A DNA stretch of 64,000 nucleotides from Symbiodinium natans (taxonomy: Eukaryota; Sar; Dinophyceae; Suessiales; Symbiodiniaceae), in assembly GCA_905221605.1 (NCBI GenBank), contig CAJNDS010000491.1, positions 372,001 to 436,000 of the forward strand, read 5' to 3'. Numbering within the stretch: the stretch's first letter is position 1; each line of letters starts with the position of its first letter. A program made the translations under genes and the position numbers. The notes below the pieces were generated by a model. The model was not told the origin of the DNA, did not search any database, and saw only the letters and a program-made list of their open reading frames with translations. Shown in pieces: positions 45,250 through 56,441 of the stretch.

Positions 45250-48200
45250 CTAATGCAATTGGAGCAAAGATGGTCAGACATGCAGTTTTTGCGTGAGGCA
45301 CTTTGCGAAGTTCTGGAGCCTCGCCGATAGCCGATTTCTCAAGACGAGCTTGGCATCCATCTACCCGATACCCGACACTCCCGAAACCCTACATCCCCAA
45401 ACTCGGGACAAAAGAAGTTCAGGGACCTCCTGGAATCAGACCCGCACCGGTCACCTTGAGGAATCCAACGGTGATTCCGTGCATGATTCTTGGTTGGCGC
45501 CTCTGTCAATCCGACAGGCACGCAGCAAAAAGGTACTTCGTGTGCGTTGATCCAAACACCCCGAGGCTTGGCACCTGTGTGCGTTGCTGTGGCAGAGCGG
45601 ATCCTAGCATTGAGTGCCCCCCGGAAGTTTCGTTCAGAGCAAAGGCCCGAGCTGGGAACCGGTTTTTCCCTCCCCCTGGTTTGGGGGGTGCTCATAGTCT
45701 CGACAGTGCAGGCCGACGCCGCAAGAGAGAGCCAAGAGCTCGTGGCTGAGGCCGCCAATCTGCGGAGGGTCTGCGTTGAAACGCGCCGACTGGCGTGTAA
45801 GATAGGGGTCGGAATAACTACTAATGGTATTCCCGGATGGTCCCTTTATAACGATACTAGAAACAACAGCCCCAAAGCCCTCTTCTAATTGTGCGGCCGG
45901 AACCTGGACCTCAGCCAACGTTTCCTCCACCACCGCTCGTCCAGGCAAACCGAGCGGCCATCGCAATGGTTTCAGAGGCAACCTGCTGTTTTCATTCAGG
46001 GGCACAGACCCGGCTTTCCTTACGGGAAAGTGGTGGATGCTCCACCCGGATGAGTAGGGTTTAGGGTTTAGGGTTTTAGGTTTTACGGTTTAGGTTTAGG
46101 GTTTAGGGTCTGGGGTTTAGGGTTTAGGGTCCTTTACAATCGCACGTTGAGCTACGGAGGCATCTCAAACCCCTTATCACACGAGAGTGCCTTCATCAAA
46201 ATCCGACCCCTCGCAACCCAAAAACTTGTCGCCCAGAACTGTCAAAGCCCCAGCCGCTTAGTCCCTTAACTCTGCCCCCCTCTTGTCCCCTCCCCAAACC
46301 CTAAACCCTAAACCCTAAACCCTAAACCCTAAACCCTAAACCCTAAACCCTAAACCCTAAACCCTAAACCCTAAACCCTAAACCCTGAACCCTAAACCCT
46401 AAACCCTAAACCCTAAACCCTAAACCCTAAACCCTTCCGGAGGCCACTGAGGCGTCTGAGCGCGAAGCCGAGCGCAGCAAGGAGCGGCTGCAAGAGTCCC
46501 AGGAGCCCGGCTCCCTAGCCAGGACAAAGGGGGGGGGGGGAAATTCAGGGTTTAGGGTTTGGGGTTTAGGGTTTAGGGTTTGGGGTTTAGGGTTTAGGGT
46601 TAAGGGTTTAGGAGACAAAAGGGGGGGAAATTTGGGGGCTCTGCGGGCTGTGGGTTCGAGGGGTTTAGGGGGGTCGCGGTGGGCTCCCCATGCCATCTGC
46701 TTTTCGGGCGTGGGGAGGATCGACTGCGTGCTTGCCTATGACCTTTCAGCTGACCTTTCAGGTTGTTGGAATCCGAGCGGGTTCGCACGCAGCACGCCAT
46801 CGAGCAGCTGGGGTCCCGGAGCGGAAGAGTGCCGCTGGTTTGGAGCCCCCAAACCATTGAGGGGAGGGCTTGTTGAACCACCCCAACACCCTGAGCCAGT
46901 AAGCCCAAAGCCTCCCCAAAAACTCCTAGTAAAAAACCCCAGAAGCTCTGGAAGCCCTTTTCCCTGAACCCATGAGGTTGCTCTTCATTTTTCCCTTGTG
47001 TCGGGTGATGTGGTTTTGCTGCACCTTCCGACCTTTAGCGTTTAGAGGAGAACCAGGTTTCCACGAGCTTCCGCTCAGACCCAGGCAGCTGTCCGCCGCA
47101 TCGTCAGCGCAGCAGCAGGCCGAAGAGGCCCCCTTTTGCATGCTTACTTTGGGGTGTAAGGGACAGCCCACACTTGGCTTAGGGTGCCTAAGAGTTATAT
47201 GGCTGATGGTTGGGGGTGTTTGAGGTTGAGGCGTTCAGGTGTTTTTTCCAAGCAGCGCGCCAACACTTTGGGGTTCCACCATTCCCAAGTGCCTCGCTAA
47301 TTTGGGTCCACATCGCGGTCTCGCCTAGGCCCCGGCCTCGTGCGCATTCCTTGGTCCAACTCGCGCTCTCTCAGTCCCGTACACTTTTCAGGTTGCTGCA
47401 GCCGCTCGGTGGAGTGTGCCGAACTGTCGTCGCTTTTGGGCCTCTTGGGTCGTGCTTTTGTTTTTGGGCCCTAAACTGGCCTGAGCCGTAACCTCCATAG
47501 ACCTTAATTCGATACCTTAATCATAAACCCTAATGAGAAACCCTAATAATAAACCCAAAGTCTTGCCTGTTCCCCGAGGTGCGGCCTGGGCACCCTACAA
47601 ACCCTAACCCAGAAACCCATATTTTTTAACCCTACAAACCCTAATGATAAACCCTACAAGCCCTAATGATAACCCTAGAAGCCCTAGTTATAAACCCCAT
47701 AAGCCCTATTCTTCAATACTGCTTTCTTGGGCCAGGCCGCCGCCGCGGCGGAGCAGGCGGCCATCGAAGCGGAGGAGCAGACGGCGCCGCGGCGCGCAGG
47801 ATGGCTTTCAGGGGGGCTTCCTATAAGGGCTCCTTTAAGGGCTCCTTTAAGGGCCTGCCTATAAGGGGGAGCTCTGACAGGGGGTTCTAAGGGGTTCTTG
47901 GGAGATCTTCGGGTTGGGCCGGTTTGGGGGTTCGTGGTTTCGGGGGCCCCCTGCTGTTTGTTCGTATGGCGATGTATTTCGACGAATCAAGTGCCCAGCA
48001 CGAATTTAGATGTCCGACACGGGCCGAGCTGAACTCGCCGAACTCGCTCCGTAGCTTTGTCACGTCAAGAGTGGATGGGTTGCAACGCTCGTAGCACTGA
48101 CAGGGCTCCGGTTTGAGCTGGGGGAATGCTCTTAGGCATGCTCCCTGGTATCGTCTTCAGAACCATCCTCTCGACCTGTCCTTTGGAAGCAGCATCTTAG

Positions 48201-48910
48201 CCTTGGCTGCTGCGAAAAACTGCCCTATAAAGCATCTCTTCGTAGATACGCATGCAATGATGGTTTAGGGTTTAGGGTTTATGGTCACTAGAACCGGCAA
48301 CCATGCTCAACGTTCGAAAAGACTCTAACACGAGCGCCTGAACTCTCTGAAGTCCCTCGCCAGCCTAGCCGGGTGCTCAGGCACGAGCTCTGAAGGAGTC
48401 GTCGGATGCCTACGCAGCGGCCAAAGGCGGGAGCTGGACGTCAGTCCTGACCTTTGCATCTCATTGGGTTGTAGAGTCTATTTCTTGGGCAGCTTCGAGA
48501 GCTCCTAAGCCCTCACACCCTACGCCCCAACTTCCAAATGTCGAAGGTGAGGCACGCAGCCGCACGGCGGCCGCGCAATGCCAGCAGCGTGACACGGAGC
48601 TCGGGCGCCCGGTTCAGGGATGACGGGTTTAGGGGTTTATGGTTTAGAGGTTAGGGTTTCGACAGGGAGAGGGCGCACGAGCGCAGCTAGTCTGATTGGA
48701 TTGATGAAATGCTTCCCGTAGCCTCCAGCATTGGCTTGATGGCTGTGACATACTGCGGATCACTGCAGAAGTTCGCTTAGTTTCCCAAGCCATTCTTCAG
48801 TCAGCCCTACATCCCCCGAAGCCCAGCCAGTTGCTTACAAGATGCTGAGGAAGCAAGTCGCGGAAAACATCGCAAATTTGCGTGCTGAGCACTCGCGCAA
48901 GGCGTGGCCG
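45250..48910 (+). CDS. Coiled-coil gene, upstream exon series
   Basis: Plus-strand short exons with heptad-like composition lead toward the terminal exon at 49492. They are 45257-45322 (EQRWSDMQFLREALCEVLEP), 45707-45800 (DAARESQELVAEAANLRRVC, followed by a GTAAG donor), 46437-46515 (EATEASEREAERSKERLQES), 46762-46832 (LLESERVRTQHAIEQLGSRS), 47729-47795 (AAAAAEQAAIEAEEQ), 48545-48605 (EARSRTAAAQCQQRDTELG) and 48842-48902 (MLRKQVAENIANLRAEHSRK). The introns between them hold telomere-like repeats. Phases were not all solved. The ATG at 48842 could be a start codon, but upstream exons of identical character suggest it is internal. The product is probably a long helical scaffold protein. Confidence 0.5.
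46054..46615. repeat. Telomere-like repeat clusters within introns
   Basis: TTTAGGG runs at 46057-46131, a long perfect CCCTAAA array at 46297-46437 and TTTAGGG/TTTGGGG runs at 46546-46612. They flank the coding exon at 46437-46515 in opposite orientations. Confidence 0.95.
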
Positions 48911-49009
48911 CTCCTGCCTCTGACGAGGATTTGATGTGATCATGTGTTGTGTCGGGTCTTCGCTTGCGAGAGGTATTGGGTATTTGATCATGTCTTCTTC
49001 TTTCAGGGA

Positions 49010-50816
49010 GCTCGCAGTCGCAAACGACTTTTCGCAGGTGCTGGCAGCTACCCGGGCGTCTGAGGAAGCAGCGTGTGAACCTCGGAAGGTCCTGCCTGGT
49101 GTCCCCGAGAGCTTTTGGCATTCAGCTTCGCACCTGGCGGCTAGAGCTGTGCTCTTACGAATGAGCTTGTTCCCTCTCGTTTCTGTCCTCTGCACCTTGA
49201 GATCTCCGATTTTGTGCAGCTGTAACATGATGCAGTATCATGTAGTGTGGTGCCACAGTGCCAATGCAACCGCATAGAATGCAGGCTAGCGTGTCCGTTC
49301 CCCAATCGTCGTTGGCTGAGGCAAGCTGCGAAAAGGCAGGTGGAGGCCTTGCAGGCAAAGTTCAAGGCCCATCACCATGAGATGAGTGCCAAGGCTGGCG
49401 ACCCAGCAGCCCTCCCGAGGTTTGGTGGGGTTCAAGAGATGTTCGGGCAGTTTTCGTCGTTTGGGGATGTCGCATTGGTTCATGCCCGGTAGCATCTCAC
49501 TTGCCAAGGTCCAGGATGCCGAGTGCAAGATGCATCGGGCAGGGAGTGACCTTGAGGAGACGAAGAAGTGGTCGGAGGAGGTCCGCACGAAGATGTGCCA
49601 ACTCGTGGAGGATTCCCAACAGCAGCTAGCGGAGCAGGAGAAGGTAAGCCACAAGCAGCTTGAGGCCGAGGAGGCCGCGGCAGAGGAGAGGCTCGAGGCG
49701 GCCAGGGCGCTCCGCCATGAAACCGAGGCTCTGGCAGAGGCCGCCGACCAGGACGGTCGGGCGCGCCGCGCCGCGGCGAAAGCCGAGGCAGAGCGGGCCG
49801 CCGGGTCTGCAGAGCGTCGCCGCGCCGAGGCGGAGGCCGCCCTGGCAGAGCGGGAGCTCGAGGCAGCGGCGGAGATCGAGGCCGTGGAGGCGGAGGCCGA
49901 GGAGAACTTCGAGGCATTGGGCTTGAAGGTGAGCCAGGCGTGGTCCACATGCAAGGAGCAGAGCGTCCAGGCTAGGCAGCAGTTGTCAGAGGCGGAGAAG
50001 GCGGCCAACAAGGAAGTGGCCCGGATGAACTCGCGCCTTGAGGAGGTGCGTGAGTTAGCCAAGGCCGCCGCGGCCCAAGCAAAGGAAGCCGCGGAGCGAA
50101 AGGCGGAGGCGAGCCGGCAGCTCCAGAGCGAGGAGTTCCGCGTGCAAGCTGCGCGCTCCGAGCTGTCGTCCGCAGAGCGGAGCTTGGACTGTTCCGTCGC
50201 CCAGTGTGAGGAACTTTTGGCATCGGCAGAGTTGGCGGCGCAGGAGCACGCGGAGGCCTTCGCTGCGCTTTGTAACGACCGAGCGCGGGAGGAGGAGGAG
50301 CAGGCAGAGGCGGCCGAGCAGCTGGCGTTTGCCGAGGAAACCCGAGCCCTCGCTGCCGAGGAGGCTACAGTCTTCGAGGATTTGACCTTCCAAGGACAAC
50401 TGGAGAGTGAGCGGAAGAGAATCCAGGATGAGATTGACCGAGCGATGAAGAGGACGATAGAGGTGGAGAGTGCTATTCAGGAAGCTGTCTCTTACAGCGA
50501 GAAGAGTACGAGGGAGCTTCTCAAGTACATGGAGAAGGTAGTCCAGCATGCAGGTGAGCCCATCGAGTCATCGCAGGCCTCGCAGGCCACGGATCCCTTA
50601 GACGGCTCCCAGTGCTCCCAGTGCCATGTGGAGGCTTCTCCTGGAGCTGCCTACTGCAAGAACTGTGGACACCATCTCCAGCAGCCCGCGATCTCAGACT
50701 CTGGGAGTCCCTCGGTGCGAAGGACGAAGCCTTCTGGCCACTTCCTCAAAGGCAGTCCCATGCAGCACTTGAGGAACATGGGCCCGCCTCGCGGAAGGAA
50801 GTCCTACAAGTGGTGA
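49010..50816 (+). CDS. Coiled-coil protein with C-terminal zinc ribbon, last exons
   Basis: The large terminal exon runs from about 49492 (after CCCGGTAG) to the TGA at 50814-50816. It is preceded by exon candidates near 49010-49105 (ELAVANDFSQVLAATRASEE, after TTTCAG) and 49315-49420 (KRQVEALQAKFKAHHHEMSA). Roughly 340 residues of the last exon are uninterrupted Ala/Glu/Arg coiled coil. A single zinc ribbon follows (CSQCHVEASPGAAYCKNCGH, C-x2-C-x10-C-x2-C), then a basic tail ending PRGRKSYKW. The GC3-rich codon use matches the eL19 genes and differs from the 25-42 kb island. Such proteins are usually cytoskeletal or scaffold components. No specific family is recognised and the function is unknown. 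It is the best-supported host gene of the right flank besides eL19. Confidence 0.7.
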
Positions 50817-52218
50817 GCAGATGATTCCAGACAGTCGCGATGGGTTCGAGGAGATTTTTTGCACGAGTTGAGATTTCCAAGTGCACCGCTCCTGGCAGGT
50901 GCAGGCCCACCATTGCAGTAGGTTGGCATCGAGCAGAGAGTGGAAAGATCAGAGTGGGCTTGATTCTCGAGTCTTGTAGATTTCTCAAACGTCAAACGTA
51001 ACCAGTCGAGTGCAGTAGAGAAGCACTGCCATAATAGAGATCCTTGGGGATACTTTACGCTACTCTGCCATGTGGCACTTCATGCATGGGCCAAGAATTC
51101 GCCCCCAAAAAGACCTGCGATTCCACACGCGGGGCCGCCTCGGGTCTCCTTGCTTCAGCTGTGAGGGGATGTGAGGGTTTAGGGTTTAGGGTTTAGGGCA
51201 GAGAGATTCTTCAGATGTGAGGGTTTAGGGTTTAGGGTTTAGGGCCTAGAGAGATTCGTCGGAGATGCTTACGTCAATGTTCGGCTTTGAGGAGACAGCC
51301 CGTGAGTGTGCAGGCAAGTGCACAGAGGGCCCAGAACTGCCCACTCAGCAAAACGCTGCGGTCAGGATTGAGAACGGGGCTGGATTCCTGCACACTTGAC
51401 CCCTCCATCACCTTGTCAGAACTAGACGTCTTTCCTCTACTGCCCCAGGGTGCCTGACACTGCCCAGCAGCAGGCCAAGCGTGCCACAGACAGGCGACGA
51501 TCGCCGGCATTATCCTATCTCTACGTCAGACGCGCAGAGTGTGCGAGAAAAAGGGCGGCGTCTTTCTGTTTTCTCTTTCTGTTCTCGACCTGGAATTCTC
51601 CCGACATGCTTTTGAACCCCCGCCCGTACCCATCAACCATACAAGCCCTCGAGCCCTGCACGTATTCCGAAGCCCTCAAAATGCCCATAGGGGCGGTTGA
51701 TCTTCACTCCAGGCCCGGTTTATCATACATATGGAAGTTTACGAAAATAGGGGACCCCAAATATAGACCCCTTATCATAAGGACCCCCAAAAAGGGTACC
51801 CCTATTTTCGCAAACCCCCATAAACAGTATGCTTCCATAATGTATATCCTCACATGTCGCCTCGATTTGATCAAGGGTGCTGTCCACCTCCAAACCCGAA
51901 GCATCCCCATATTTCCTGTCAAGGAGCGTGAATGAACCGTAACAAAAGTATGGGGCTTTATATGGGCCTTGAACGTTTTTGGGGGCATGTGGGGGGGTAT
52001 GTCAGAGGTATAATCTTTAGAGCCCATGTGTGGGGCACATGCAATAAAAACCCAGACCAGCGGCAAGTAAGCCACACCAGCGACATCCAAAGTAACCTCA
52101 AACCCTAAACCCTAAACCCTAAAACCTCTTAGTATAAAAACCTGAAACCCGCAACTCAGGGGCCGGTCAGGTTCAAGACTTGCCCGTTGCAGGGGGGGGC
52201 CAGGAGCCGGCCTCGGCC
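50817..52218. other. Intergenic region between coiled-coil gene and eL19 array
   Basis: No exon is supported. A roughly 47-bp unit containing three TTTAGGG heptamers is duplicated (about 51172-51200 and 51218-51245). A palindromic dispersed repeat lies at 51737-51819, and CCCTAAA repeats are near 52097-52127. Confidence 0.5.
51737..51819. mobile_element. Palindromic dispersed repeat, copy C
   Basis: Cleanest copy. The left end GTTTACGAAAATAGGGG and right end CCCCTATTTTCGCAAAC are inverted repeats with one mismatch in 17. The interior contains GGACCCCAAATATAGACCCC, CTTATCATAAG and GGACCCCCAAAAAGGGTACC. Confidence 0.7.
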
Positions 52219-54250
52219 ATGTCGCTGAAGCTTGGAGGAGCGTTTGGAGGGGTTCAGGGTTTAGGGTTTAGGGTTTAGGGTTTGGGGTTTAGGGTTTGGG
52301 GTTTAGGGTTTAGGGTCAGCGGTTAGAGGGTGTGAGGGTTTAAGGGCGGTGGGGGCTTCAGGGGTTTTAGGGGTTTCAGGGCCATAGGGTTTGGGGGTTT
52401 AAGGGCTGGGGGGGCTTCAGGGCTCTTAGGCGTTTAGGGGTTTAAGGGCTTAGGGCGTTTCAGGGTTTCGCACTTCGGGGCTCTAAGGCTTGGGCATAAA
52501 ACCCCCTCGAGATGGCAAAGTCGAGAGGTTTCACGCTGTAAGGACTTGACTTACTTTAGGGTTCAGGATTTTCGGGTGTCAGATGTTGCTGGGGCAGGCC
52601 GTGCGCTTCTTCTTGCTTTGGGGGCGGAAACCTACGCAAAGGCGATCCACACCCTCCACCCTGAACCTCGAAGTCTGCCCCGCACCGGACCCGAAGCCTC
52701 TCTCCTGAAAGTCCAAGGGCTCCGAGTTTCGGCCGTGAGATGAAGCTTTGCTTAGAGTAGTTAGATAACCCTGAACCTTACAAAGGGCAACCGCCCAACA
52801 CAGCAGCTTCGCTGAGTAAGACTCAGCCAAGGAAGCTGCAGAAGCGGCTTGCCGCGTCCATCCTGGGCTGCGGCAAGAACCGTGTGTGGTCGGAGCCTCA
52901 AGTAGAGTTGGTGTGTGTGTGTGTGTGCTTGTAGAGTGTAGGGAAGAACTGAGTCCCTGGTTCTAAGAGTCCCGGAGATGAGAGTGCTGGCAGATGCCAG
53001 GCTCGACCCCAACGAGACCAATGAACTCTCCATGGCGAACTCGCGCTTCAACATCAGGCGGGGGGCAGCATCCCAGCGCCTCGCACATACAGGGACCTTC
53101 CGTCATGACCGACTTTAGCCTGCATACTGTGTAGATGAGCAACATCTCATAACTTTTTGCGGAGGAAGATGATCAAGGACGGCCTGATCATCCGCAAGGC
53201 GGTGAAGATGCACTCGCGCTCCCGGGTGCGAAAGAACTTGGAGGCCAAGCGCAAGGGCCGACACACCGGCATCGGAAAGCGAAAGGGTACCCGTGAGGCA
53301 CGAATGCCCACGAAGGTGCTGTGGATGCGCCGCCAGCGCGTCCTGCGCCGTCTCCTGCGCAAGTACCGACAGCAGAAGAAGATCGACAAGCGAATCTACC
53401 ACTACTTCTACCGCCACGCCAAGGGTAACTGCTACAAGAACAAGCGCGTGCTGATGGAGGCCATCCATGCCAAGAAGACCGAGAAGATGAAGGAGAAGGC
53501 CTTGCAGGAGCAGTCCGAGGCACGCAAGGAGAAGGCGCGCCTGGCCAAGGAGAAGAAGCTGCTGCGACCCGTCCGAAGTTGCTGACCGTCCTATTCAGAG
53601 TGCGGGGGGACCGAAGTTATTCTAAATTGGCGTTTCTGGTTAAGGGTTTAATTTCAAAAGGTGCTGGTATGCAATTACGCATGAAGGGACCAACAACCTC
53701 CACGTGGGCGCAACGGGTCTCGTGCCATCCCAAGCGGTGCTGTGGTTGAGGCATTTGGGGGTCCATGATCATGGGTTTTCTGTCCTTCAGCACAAGCAAC
53801 CAAGTTGGTCTTGTAAGGGTCAGTACCCCTGACCCCCCAAAAGCACCGCTGCCCAGGAAGAAGGCGGATGCGGCCAGGACCGACGAGGATGCTGGCTGGC
53901 AGCAGGTGTCTGGTCCTCTTGTTTGGGGCCCCCCGGGGCCATGCTAAGCTGTCAACCTAGCCCCCCCCTAAGCCCCAAACATCATTCCGCCAAGGCTCCA
54001 CTTAGGAGGAACACAGTGCTTCCACAACAAACAGTGCACACTAATTCGCCGCCCGAAGCCTGGATCTCGGGTCCGAATCGCGCCCTGAAACCGAAGATGA
54101 AACATTTCAAACTGGAGATGTTTCATAAGTATGTATGTATGATATAGCCGGAGCTCAAGCTCTCTGTGGGTGGGAAGGAAGTTCGGTAAAGTTTCGGCTA
54201 CATGCAGCTCCGCCTCCCTCTGCTTGCCTTCGCAGGCAAAGAAGCGATGA
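52219..54250 (+). CDS. RPL19: Ribosomal protein eL19, copy 1
   Basis: Large-subunit ribosomal protein eL19, a component of the 60S subunit. Proposed exons: 52219-52226, 52832-52888, 53001-53057, 53165-53563, 53857-53905 and 54236-54250, giving 194 residues (family about 190-200). Diagnostic segments are [70 protein letters not shown] and the helical basic tail ending WQQAKKR. The five introns use donors GA, GT, GC, GC and GT, and each ends AG before G. The first exon is just ATGTCGCT. Intron 1 (605 nt) contains a TTTAGGG array at 52254-52313. Codons are strongly G/C-ending, as expected for a highly expressed gene. It is first of three head-to-tail copies. Confidence 0.88.
52254..52313. repeat. 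TTTAGGG array inside eL19 copy 1 intron 1
   Basis: About eight heptamers of TTTAGGG/TTTGGGG type within the intron, followed by degenerate GGGTTTAAGGGC-like sequence to about 52460. Confidence 0.9.
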
Positions 54251-54581
54251 GGCACGGCCCTTTGCAACCTCGACTGAACCTGACCACAATGGCTGCGGAG
54301 AAAAGCACATGGGATTGAACTTGGGCTTCTTGTGAAGAACTGCATTATGATTGCGAAGTGTATTGGTTTGCAGGATTCCACAAGCGCACAGGCTGCGGGT
54401 TTTGTGTGCTCGGGCTTAGAGTGACCGATGGAGCACGGCTTTGACAGAGCTCAGGGGTAGAGGTTGAGGGTTTATGCCCGCAGAGCAAATCAGAAGATCA
54501 CAGAGACCACTCGCGCGACGCAGGAGGTACTGGCTCTTTGTTCCCCCCCCGCCCTCTCCTGCGAACTGGGGGCCCTCCATC

Positions 54582-55793
54582 ATGTCGCTGACACTCGGTC
54601 TTAAAAGTCTTGCTTGTGAACAGTGGACCCTGAAACCACCCGAGAGAAGACGGAAAGCTTGTCGTGCCTGCCCCATCTGACTTCCAACGTGTTCATTCTA
54701 GGTCCACACTCAAGAGCATGACGATCATTTCCATGTCTGCCTATCCGACTAAGATCACAACTCTGACGGGATTCTTAAACCGTGCCCGATGTGCAAAGGA
54801 AACTGCAGAAGCGGCTTGCCGCGTCCATCCTGGGCTGCGGCAAGAACCGTGTGTGGCGGGGGTCCTTAGGGGCTCATGGCCTTCTGTTGCTTTTGCCCTT
54901 CTGCTCCTCGTTCCACCCTCGTAGCCTTGACCTCAAGGCTGGACCCCAACGAGACCAATGAGCTTTCCATGGCCAACTCGCGCTTCAACATCAGGCGCGG
55001 TCCCAAGCGCTTGTGAACAGAGTCGCAAGGTTCGGGATGTTGTGGAGTGAGTTGATGCGTTTGAGGAAGATGATCAAGGACGGCCTGATCATCCGCAAGG
55101 CGGTGAAGATGCACTCGCGCTCCCGGGTGCGAAAGAACTTGGAGGCCAAGCGCAAGGGCCGACACACCGGCATCGGAAAGCGAAAGGGTACCCGTGAGGC
55201 ACGAATGCCCACGAAGGTGCTGTGGATGCGCCGCCAGCGCGTCCTGCGCCGTCTCCTGCGCAAGTACCGACAGCAGAAGAAGATCGACAAGCGAATCTAC
55301 CACTACTTCTACCGCCACGCCAAGGGTAACTGCTACAAGAACAAGCGCGTGCTGATGGAGGCCATCCATGCCAAGAAGACCGAGAAGATGAAGGAGAAGG
55401 CCTTGCAGGAGCAGTCCGAGGCACGCAAGGAGAAGGCGCGCCTGGCCAAGGAGAAGAAGCTCCTGACGCTGGATTGCATGTCAAGCTGCAACTTTCACAA
55501 GGGGGATCTGACAACAGCAAGAAGGTCCAAGGTCCATGAAGTCCATGACCCTACATCGCAGGTAAGCTGACTAGGGTGGACATGGTGGGGCATATGATAT
55601 ATGCTTCAGGGCCGCGCTTGATATTTGAGCACTGTAAGGAAGAAGGCGGACGCCGCCCGAACAGAGGAAGATGCTGGCTGGCAGCAGGTTTCACGGACTT
55701 GTTTGCTGGTTTTTTCGCACAGGTTGCGAAGTTCCTTTTGCTTAGAGTTCATGTTGTGGCTTCTTGCAGGCGAAGCAGGCAAAGAAGCGCTAG
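54582..55793 (+). CDS. RPL19: Ribosomal protein eL19, copy 2
   Basis: Proposed exons: 54582-54589, 54799-54855, 54938-54994, 55066-55464, 55639-55687 and 55770-55793, giving 197 residues. The intron positions match copy 1, but the intron sequences are unrelated except intron 3, which is shared with copy 3. Donors are GA, GC, GC, GA and GT; all acceptors are AG before G. The 399-nt main exon appears identical in nucleotide sequence to copies 1 and 3 except for the last few bases. The C-terminus is three residues longer than copy 1 (AKQAKKR). It starts about 330 bp after the copy 1 stop codon. Confidence 0.88.
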
Positions 55794-55902
55794 AGACATC
55801 GGCCTGGACCTCAGCGTGACTTGTAGACAATTTCTTGGCTAAGGATGGCAATGCAATACTCAGCTAGTTCAGGTCACAGAGGGACAAGGGGGTCTGCATA
55901 TG

Positions 55903-55987
55903 GGGGTTGACGAAATGAGGGGTACCTTCTTGGGGTCCTTAGGAATCCTACTATTTGTGAGTAGGGGTCCCTGATTTCCGTAAACCC
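55903..55987. mobile_element. Palindromic dispersed repeat, copy D
   Basis: Starts GGGTTGACGAAATGAGGGG and ends CCCTGATTTCCGTAAACCC. The interior GGTACCTTCTTGGGGTCCTT matches copy A. It lies between eL19 copies 2 and 3. Confidence 0.6.
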
Positions 55988-56441
55988 TGAACCGATTCGA
56001 TGGCCAAATCTTCGGGTGTCCTCGAAGAAATCCTGCGCATCATGGTCTGCCAAGGTCCGCTGGCAGTGAGCTGACAAAAAGAAAAGCCTGTATAGATGAT
56101 TAGCTCCAACCTTTCCTATTCGCGCCGACGGAGGGCCCCATGATCGAGGGTGGACACGCAGCACCAGAGAGCAGCTCGCAAAAAGGAGGTAGCTGCTGAT
56201 CGGCCAGTGCTTCAGACTCAACGCATCTCAGTCCTGGGTTTCACGATGTCGTCTCTCTTCCTCCCCCTCGAGGTCTCTCCCTCTCTCTCTCTCTCGCTCG
56301 CTCTTTCTTTCAGTTTAGTCCTCAAGTTATGGAGCGCCGTGATGCCAAACGCCCAAAGCCACACCACCCAATTTCGAGAGATCCGCCAGGACCGTGGCTC
56401 TGGTCAGCTTGCTCCCAGGGAAGGGCCGGGGGGCTTCCAAG

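Noticed and set aside
49480..49950. Pro/Arg-rich minus-strand frame opposite the coiled-coil exon
   Set aside because: Shadow of the GC-rich plus-strand coding exon; codon structure supports the plus strand only.
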